This document shows positions 58,846 through 64,000 of a stretch of 64,000 bases of DNA, in pieces. Both the position numbers and the translations under genes were made by a program. How positions within the stretch are numbered: the stretch's first letter is position 1; each line of letters begins with the position of its first letter. The stretch is taken from positions 29,598 to 93,597 of the forward strand of contig JBIITN010000006.1 of assembly GCA_044340485.1 (NCBI GenBank), in the 5' to 3' direction. Under the pieces are notes generated by a model. That model was not told the origin of the DNA. It saw nothing but the letters and a program-made list of their open reading frames with translations, and ran no database searches. This DNA is from UBA2093 sp044340485. Lineage in GTDB: Bacteria > Actinomycetota > Acidimicrobiia > Acidimicrobiales > Ilumatobacteraceae.

Positions 58846-58922
58846 GGTCCCGTGGTGAAGTTGGAGTTCACGCCGGCCTGTCAAGCCGGAGGTCGCGGGT
58901 TCGAGTCCCGTCGGGACCGCCA
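58846..58922 (+). tRNA. tRNA-Asp (anticodon GTC)
   Basis: A 77-nt tRNA with acceptor GGTCCCG/CGGGACC, anticodon loop CTGTCAA (GTC), T-loop TTCGAGT, discriminator G and encoded CCA. It starts 22 nt after tRNA-Glu. Confidence 0.96.
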
Positions 58923-58988
58923 AGTTGGCGGATGCCGTGTCATCTGTGTCGCATGTTGCGACTCATATGACATTGCGTCTTCTAGCAC

Positions 58989-59064
58989 GGTCGAGTAGCT
59001 CAGTTGGCAGAGCACACGCCTGAAAAGCGTGGGGTCACCGGATCGACGCCGGTCTCGACCACCA
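58989..59064 (+). tRNA. tRNA-Phe (anticodon GAA) with unusual T-loop
   Basis: A 76-nt tRNA: acceptor GGTCGAG/CTCGACC, anticodon stem CACGC/GCGTG with loop CTGAAAA (GAA), variable GGGTC, T-stem ACCGG/CCGGT, discriminator A and encoded CCA, followed by TTTTT. The T-loop reads ATCGACG, so base 54 is A rather than T and base 60 is G rather than a pyrimidine. The stems pair perfectly, so it is probably functional, though a sequencing slip cannot be excluded. Confidence 0.93.
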
Positions 59065-59078
59065 TTTTTGCGTTGCGT

Positions 59079-59669
59079 TTACGAACCGAACGCGTACCCA
59101 AGATCAGGTGCTGTCAGTAACGGCGAATACGCAATACCCGCATTGCGTGCCATATCGGCACATGTTCCGCCGCGATCAACAATCACTGTGATCAACACAA
59201 CGTGTGCACCAAAAGCTTGCACGGCTTCTACTGCTTCAAAGATTGAAGTTCCGCGCGTCACAGTGTCTTCTGTGATCACCACATTGTCGCCAGGTTGCAA
59301 TGCACCAGCGATGCGACCCGTGATGCCGTGATCTTTTGATTCTTTACGCACACTAAAACTGCGCAAGTTGCGTCCACGTGTTGCGGCAACTGCTGCAATG
59401 CCAAACGCCACTGGATCTGCCCCCATAGTGAGTCCGCCAATTGCCTGCGCATTTTCAGGAATGACTTCTAACGCGGCATTTGCAACAAGAACGATTCCGT
59501 CAGCGCGACACGCAGTTTGTTTTGTGTCGAGAAACCATGTGCTTTTCCGACCCGACTTCAATGTGAAATCACCGGTCTTTAATGCGTGTTCAAATACATG
59601 ATCGCGCAATGCAGCACGCACCGGATCTAACTGTGGCAAACCCGATGGCGTGTGCGGAAAGTTGCTCAT
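59079..59669 (-). CDS. pyrE: orotate phosphoribosyltransferase
   Basis: A 196-residue phosphoribosyltransferase of pyrimidine synthesis, joining PRPP and orotate to OMP. The PRPP motif is VVITEDTVTRGTS (about 131-143); SGRKSTWFLDTK and the GGLTMGADP loop are further family blocks. The start overlaps the purB stop by 4 nt, so it ends a purA-purB-pyrE run, joining purine and pyrimidine genes. Confidence 0.95.
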   Translation of the reverse strand: MSNFPHTPSGLPQLDPVRAALRDHVFEHALKTGDFTLKSGRKSTWFLDTKQTACRADGIVLVANAALEVIPENAQAIGGLTMGADPVAFGIAAVAATRGRNLRSFSVRKESKDHGITGRIAGALQPGDNVVITEDTVTRGTSIFEAVEAVQAFGAHVVLITVIVDRGGTCADMARNAGIAYSPLLTAPDLGYAFGS

Positions 59670-60973
59670 ATTGCAATCTGCTTCAGCGCATCTACAGCGC
59701 GTCCCGCATGGCGCAACACGCGTTGTGTATCAAATGCATTATCGAGTTCTGCAGCAGACAACGTGACACGCTTGTCGCTTTTCAATACATCTTTAAACGC
59801 AGTCTGGGTTTCAATTGCTGTGCGCGCGTTTTCTTGCACAATGCGATATGCGTCATCGCGGGTGAACCCATTGTTCACAAGAGATAACAACACTGACTGA
59901 GAAAACACGACTCCGTGAAGTGAATTGAGGTTGTGCATCATGCGATCGGCGTCAACATCAAGTGATGCGATAAGACGGTTCATACGACGCAACATGTACA
60001 ACGCCATTGCACTTGAGTCGGGCAACACAATGCGCTCTGCCGATGAGTGTGAAATATCGCGTTCGTGCCACAGCGCAACGTCTTGCAGACCCACTTGTGC
60101 GTTTCCGCGCAACACGCGTGATAGTCCGGTGATGGTTTCGGCCGAGATGGGGTTTCGCTTGTGTGGCATGGCGCTACTTCCCTTTTGACCTTTTTTGAAA
60201 CCTTCCAACACTTCACTTACTTCTGTGCGCTGTAGATGACGCAATTCCACTGCGATGGATTCAAGTGTTGTGCCAATCGATGCACACGCCCACAAGTACT
60301 CAGCGTGTCGATCACGGGCAACAACTTGAGTTGCGGGAACAGGGGCGAGATTGAGTTTTTGTGCAACCGCTTCTTCCACAACTGGATCAATGTTTGAATA
60401 TGTTCCAACCGCACCCGACAACTTGCACACCGCGATGGCGTTTTGAGCAGCGCGCATACGTTCGCGATCACGATCAATTTGTAGTGCCCACAATGCGACC
60501 TTTGCACCAAACGTTGTTGGTTCAGCGTGAATGCCGTGTGTTCTGCCAATCATTGGCGTATCGCGATGTTGCTGTGCAAGCGCAATGACCGTTGCCAGAA
60601 GCTCTTTTTGTGCGGAAAGGATCAGGTCCGCCGCGTCACGCAACGCCCAACATTGTGCGGTGTCAACAATGTCGGTGCTGGTGAGACCGTAGTGAAGCCA
60701 CGAGCCGTGCGGAACACCGATACGAGTTTGTGCAACGTCAACAAATGCTGCAACATCGTGATCAGTTATTTTTTCACGCTCCACCACTTCATTTACGAAC
60801 GCCTCATCAACTTCGGGAGCATTTGCACGACATTTTTTTGCGTCCTCTTTGGGAACCACACCATGTGCAGCGAGAGCTTCTGTCACTAGAAGTTCTATTT
60901 CCAACCAGCGCGCCATTTTTGCACGCTCAGAAAACAGGTCCGTCATCTCTGGTGTTGCATAACGTTCAATCAT
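59666..60973 (-). CDS. purB: adenylosuccinate lyase
   Basis: A 435-residue fumarase/aspartase-superfamily lyase acting twice in purine synthesis (SAICAR and adenylosuccinate cleavage). The signature loop is GSSAMPHKRNP with the flexible catalytic Ser, with HGIHAEPTTFG (catalytic His) and YGLTSTDIVD earlier. It shares one base with the purA stop. Start ATG 60973. Confidence 0.96.
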   Translation of the reverse strand: MIERYATPEMTDLFSERAKMARWLEIELLVTEALAAHGVVPKEDAKKCRANAPEVDEAFVNEVVEREKITDHDVAAFVDVAQTRIGVPHGSWLHYGLTSTDIVDTAQCWALRDAADLILSAQKELLATVIALAQQHRDTPMIGRTHGIHAEPTTFGAKVALWALQIDRDRERMRAAQNAIAVCKLSGAVGTYSNIDPVVEEAVAQKLNLAPVPATQVVARDRHAEYLWACASIGTTLESIAVELRHLQRTEVSEVLEGFKKGQKGSSAMPHKRNPISAETITGLSRVLRGNAQVGLQDVALWHERDISHSSAERIVLPDSSAMALYMLRRMNRLIASLDVDADRMMHNLNSLHGVVFSQSVLLSLVNNGFTRDDAYRIVQENARTAIETQTAFKDVLKSDKRVTLSAAELDNAFDTQRVLRHAGRAVDALKQIAI

Positions 60974-62241
60974 TAGCGCCTCACCACTGCATCTCGTGCT
61001 GGGCCAGTACCAATAAAGGTGACTGGCACACCAGTTTCCCGCTCAACAATGCTCACAAGTTTTTGTGCCGCAGCGGGCAATTCATCAAAGCCTTGTACAC
61101 CCACCGTATCTGTTTTCCATCCCGGTAATGTTTCATACACCGCTTCCACTGCGGCGAGTTCCTCACTGCGATCTGGATACGACGTGATGGTCTCACCCCT
61201 TTTGCGATATCCCACACATACTTTCACTTCATCGAACGTATCGAGGACATCCAATTTTGTGAGTGCAATTTCAGTCAACGAATTAAGACGCACTGCATGT
61301 TTCAACATGACGGTGTCGAGCCAACCCGTGCGACGACGTCGCCCGGTAACAGTTCCGTATTCCTTACCGATATCGACGAGTGCATCACCCAACGCGTTGG
61401 TGAGCTCGGATGGAAACGGACCTGATCCCACACGAGTTGTGTATGCCTTTGCAATTCCAATAACTCGATCAATGTCTCGCGGACCAAGACCAGTGCCAAC
61501 TGTTGCACCGCCAGACACTGGGTTGGATGACGTGACAAAGGGATACGTGCCGTGATCGATATCTAAAAATGTTGCTTGTGCACCTTCCAATAAAATTGTT
61601 GCATCGCGATCTTTTGCGTCGTGTAACAAGTTGACAGTGTCGGAAATGTATGGGGCAAGACGTGTGGCAAGTTCACTGAATTGCGCAACAACTTCATCGA
61701 GATTGAATGTGTCTGCGCCAAGAGATTGAAGTTCTTGCAGTGCAACTTCTCCGCGCGCACGAACCTGTTCAGCAAACGACTGTGCATCAAGTACGGCACC
61801 AGCGCGAATACCAATACGCAACACTTTGTCGGCGTACGCAGGGCCGATGCCTTTTAGTGTGGTGCCAATCTTTTGATCACCACGTCCTGCTTCAAATACG
61901 GCATCAAGTGCTTGATGCCACGGGAAGATGAGATGAGCGCGACTCGACACACGAAGCGCCGCACACGACACACCGCGAGACTCGAGCGATTCAATCTCTT
62001 TAAACAGCGTGGGCAGATCTACAACAACACCGTTTCCGATGACTGGTGTAACAGAGGAATACAACACGCCAGAGGGGATGAGTTGCAGGGCGTATTTTTG
62101 ATCACCCACCACCACCGTGTGGCCGGCATTGTGGCCGCCTTGATAACGGACAACAAACTCATTTTCGGCGGCCAGCAAATCGATGATTTTGGCTTTGCCT
62201 TCGTCACCCCACTGGGTACCTACAACTGCGGTGACGGTCAT
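60973..62241 (-). CDS. purA: adenylosuccinate synthetase
   Basis: A 422-residue GTP-dependent ligase joining IMP and aspartate. GTQWGDEGKAKIID starts the protein (GTP P-loop and catalytic Asp), then GGHNAGHTVV (catalytic His), and the RVGSGPFPSE and TTGRRRRTGW-type blocks (IMP and aspartate loops). GAGGAGGAG (62248-62256) is a strong ribosome site upstream of ATG 62241. First gene of purA-purB-pyrE; divergent from hisD. Confidence 0.97.
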   Translation of the reverse strand: MTVTAVVGTQWGDEGKAKIIDLLAAENEFVVRYQGGHNAGHTVVVGDQKYALQLIPSGVLYSSVTPVIGNGVVVDLPTLFKEIESLESRGVSCAALRVSSRAHLIFPWHQALDAVFEAGRGDQKIGTTLKGIGPAYADKVLRIGIRAGAVLDAQSFAEQVRARGEVALQELQSLGADTFNLDEVVAQFSELATRLAPYISDTVNLLHDAKDRDATILLEGAQATFLDIDHGTYPFVTSSNPVSGGATVGTGLGPRDIDRVIGIAKAYTTRVGSGPFPSELTNALGDALVDIGKEYGTVTGRRRRTGWLDTVMLKHAVRLNSLTEIALTKLDVLDTFDEVKVCVGYRKRGETITSYPDRSEELAAVEAVYETLPGWKTDTVGVQGFDELPAAAQKLVSIVERETGVPVTFIGTGPARDAVVRR

Positions 62242-62283
62242 TCGACGCTCCTCCTCACGGAACGTAATTGAACTCTAGCGGGG

Positions 62284-62289
62284 TAACTT
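62284..62289 (+). promoter_or_regulatory. -10 hexamer TAACTT, candidate leaderless start of hisD
   Basis: TANNNT hexamer 8 nt before GTG 62298; it decides against a TTG at 62268. Confidence 0.4.
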
Positions 62290-62297
62290 GCTTCGAA

Positions 62298-63623
62298 GTG
62301 AATACAGTTTTGCGTCGTCTGCAATGGCAAGCGCTGTCTGAGGATCAGCGAGAGCAACTGTGCCGCCGCGGTCTTGACGACATCTTTGCACCAGGGCTTC
62401 GGGAGTCCATTTCCGCTCTCATCGAAGACGTTCGTACCCGCGGCGACGACGCCGTCTGCGATGCCCTTGCCACGTTCGACAAGGTACACATCGAGCCACA
62501 CCAACTGCGTCTCACCGATGATGAGATCGATTCCGCCACTGTCAGTGAGGATCTAGAAAAAGCCCTCACTCACGCCATTACCAATCTGCGCACTTTCAAC
62601 GAGCACTTACTGGCGCGAGCCTCGGACTGGCAGATCGACATTGAGCCCGGGCTCAGTGCGGGAGAAAAGATCACACCTATCTCTAGTGCCGGATTGTTCG
62701 TGCCAAGTGGTAAAGCCAGTTATCCATCTGTTGCATACCAATTAGGTGTTCCCGCAGTTGTTGCTGGTGTTCCAGAAATTGCTCTCGTTGTTCCTCCGGT
62801 GCCTGGTGGCAAAGGCGAGGTAGATCCAGCTGTATTAGTGGTGTGTCGCATGCTGGGCATTCGCAATGTGTTTCGCGTGAATGGACCTGCCGGAATTGCA
62901 GCTCTTGGTTTTGGAACGGAATCAATTCCACGTGTTCGCAAAGTTGTAGGCCCCGGCAGTCCGGCGGTCACTGTTGCACAGGTTGAGATGCAACGATACG
63001 GACTTGCAACGATGATGTTGCTTGGACCAACAGAGAGCGTGGTGCTCGCTGATGAATCTGCCGATCCGGTTCGTCTTGCAGCCGATCTTTTGATTGAAGC
63101 CGAACATGGCACTGATTCATCGGTGTTATTCATCACCCCATCGACGCAACTAGTTGATCGCGTTGAAGATGAATTGCAAAAACAAGTGGCAACGTTGCCA
63201 GCTGTACGACGCGATGCCGCGATGTCATCTCTTGGTGTAAATGGTGGTGCCGTCATTGCATCTTCAATGAACGAAGCAATCGACATTGCAAACCGTTACG
63301 CACCCGAACACTTGCAAGTTGCAGTCAGCGAAAAAGACGAAAAACACGTGATCAGTGGGTTGGTCAACGCTGGCGAAATTCTCGTTGGGCAACATACGCC
63401 GTTTAGCGCGGGCAACTTCGTGATTGGTGCTCCTGCATCACTTCCCACTAGTGGCTTTGCGCACGTGTCATCGGGTATCACCGTAGAAGCATTTTTGAAG
63501 CGCACTGCAGTCGCTAAAGCAAACGAGTCAGCATTGCGCAACATGGCGCAAACCGTGATCTCATTGTCTGATCACGAAGGCTTCTCCGCTCACGGCGAAG
63601 CATTGAAAATTCGTTTTCAGTAA
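62298..63623 (+). CDS. hisD: histidinol dehydrogenase
   Basis: A 441-residue NAD+- and zinc-dependent enzyme catalysing the last two steps of histidine synthesis. Family blocks: SAGLFVPSGKASYPS (NAD region), AGVPEIALVVPP, KVVGPGSPAVTVAQ, AEHGTDSSVLF (zinc site Gln/His region) and APEHLQVAV followed by GQHTPFSAGNFVIG. The frame opens with TTG at 62268, but GTG 62298 preceded by TAACTT suits the leaderless style here. Other his genes are not in the window. Confidence 0.95.
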   Translation: MNTVLRRLQWQALSEDQREQLCRRGLDDIFAPGLRESISALIEDVRTRGDDAVCDALATFDKVHIEPHQLRLTDDEIDSATVSEDLEKALTHAITNLRTFNEHLLARASDWQIDIEPGLSAGEKITPISSAGLFVPSGKASYPSVAYQLGVPAVVAGVPEIALVVPPVPGGKGEVDPAVLVVCRMLGIRNVFRVNGPAGIAALGFGTESIPRVRKVVGPGSPAVTVAQVEMQRYGLATMMLLGPTESVVLADESADPVRLAADLLIEAEHGTDSSVLFITPSTQLVDRVEDELQKQVATLPAVRRDAAMSSLGVNGGAVIASSMNEAIDIANRYAPEHLQVAVSEKDEKHVISGLVNAGEILVGQHTPFSAGNFVIGAPASLPTSGFAHVSSGITVEAFLKRTAVAKANESALRNMAQTVISLSDHEGFSAHGEALKIRFQ

Positions 63624-63662
63624 GTCGTTCGCACAATTGCACAAAGACACCTCGGGATCGTC

Positions 63663-63668
63663 TATTTT
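63663..63668 (+). promoter_or_regulatory. -10 hexamer TATTTT, candidate leaderless start of the last gene
   Basis: TANNNT hexamer 6 nt before GTG 63675. Confidence 0.4.
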
Positions 63669-63674
63669 TGCAAC

Positions 63675-64000
63675 GTGCATAACCAGTTCTTTCGGGCCAA
63701 GCGAATCCCAGCGGTTGTCTGTGGGTCGTTCTTCCTTCTCTTTGTTTTGTTCTTAACGGTGACGTTGCCGACGTGGCTATCGGTCGGACGTGGCGACCCT
63801 GCGACGAGAACCGTGGTCGCATTGGTGAAAGACCAAGAGTTCAGATATGAGGCTGCGAATTTCTTCGTAGAAAAACTCAGTGAAGATGCAGAAAATCCGG
63901 ACTTGCCGCGTTTCGACATGCTCGAGAATGCCATCAACACGAAACTTGACGAGCTCGTAGAAAATGAAGAGTTCATGGCAAAAGTCAAAAATATCTCGGG
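63675..64000 (+). CDS. membrane-anchored protein of unknown function, 3' end outside window
   Basis: The frame starts at GTG 63675 and runs off the window (108 residues visible). After a short basic N-terminus, a hydrophobic segment of about 22 residues (VCGSFFLLFVLFLTVTLPTWL) is a single membrane anchor or uncleaved signal. Beyond it the visible part is polar with helical, Asp/Glu/Lys-rich sequence (NAINTKLDELVENEEFM). I recognise no family. It follows hisD by 51 bp but seems to have its own leaderless promoter. Confidence 0.55.
   Translation, partial: MHNQFFRAKRIPAVVCGSFFLLFVLFLTVTLPTWLSVGRGDPATRTVVALVKDQEFRYEAANFFVEKLSEDAENPDLPRFDMLENAINTKLDELVENEEFMAKVKNIS

Overview
The window looks like chromosomal DNA of an actinobacterium of roughly 50% GC, most likely a free-living Acidimicrobiia-type lineage. 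That placement is an inference from gene content. Support comes from a WhiB7-type regulator, clpS followed by a DUF2017 gene, an acyl-CoA carboxylase epsilon subunit, a crotonyl-CoA carboxylase/reductase, a caa3-type oxidase with a cytochrome-c-fused subunit II, and many apparently leaderless genes. In those genes a TANNNT -10 hexamer lies 6-8 nt upstream of an ATG or GTG. I see no prophage, insertion sequence or CRISPR array; genes are tightly packed and often overlap by 1-8 nt.

Layout. 1-8.3 kb: two alpha/beta hydrolases (the second lacks its nucleophile), an orphan N6-adenine-type methyltransferase, a polyprenyl synthetase, exonuclease VII (xseBA), an ABC exporter and a secreted TAP-like hydrolase. 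8.3-14.7 kb: tRNA-Ser(CGA), a TrkH/TrkA potassium uptake pair, pirin, tadA abutting tRNA-Ser(GGA), SRP RNA, a 5'-3' exonuclease, a PPOX protein and an SDR. 14.7-18.6 kb: prepilin peptidase, then methylmalonyl-CoA epimerase, ccr and thiolase (ethylmalonyl-CoA-type carbon metabolism). 18.6-24 kb: a CLC transporter with an atypical selectivity motif, recR, dnaX and a CopC/CopD-like protein. 24-32.4 kb: acyl-CoA carboxylase beta and epsilon with RDD and CaiB genes, a DnaQ-like exonuclease, msrA, an Excalibur peptide, map, coaA, a lipoprotein, and a small HTH plus thiamine-binding-type pair. 32.3-38.3 kb: NUDIX, M20 amidohydrolase, CaiB, dut, orn, MBL hydrolase, thioesterase. 38.3-41 kb: whiB7 with an attenuator-like leader, a TlpA-like thioredoxin, ccdA and a poly-gamma-glutamate-hydrolase-like gene. 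41-44.5 kb: sulfatase, flavin amine oxidase and a divergent TetR. 44.6-48.3 kb: pdxH, serS, an ABC drug/antibiotic-type exporter.

48.3-57.9 kb is a long minus-strand respiratory block: ctaB, then a CtaD-like protein that has lost all six metal-ligand histidines, a subunit III-like protein, a seven-helix protein with a cupredoxin-like tail, then ctaC, ctaD, ctaE, subunit IV and ctaG. The three accessory proteins are the best candidate for something undescribed: a metal-free copy of an oxidase core encoded beside the working enzyme.

57.9-64 kb: clpS, DUF2017, tRNA-Glu, tRNA-Asp and tRNA-Phe, pyrE-purB-purA, hisD, and the start of an unidentified membrane-anchored protein. All calls rest on reading motifs by eye; no database search was run.
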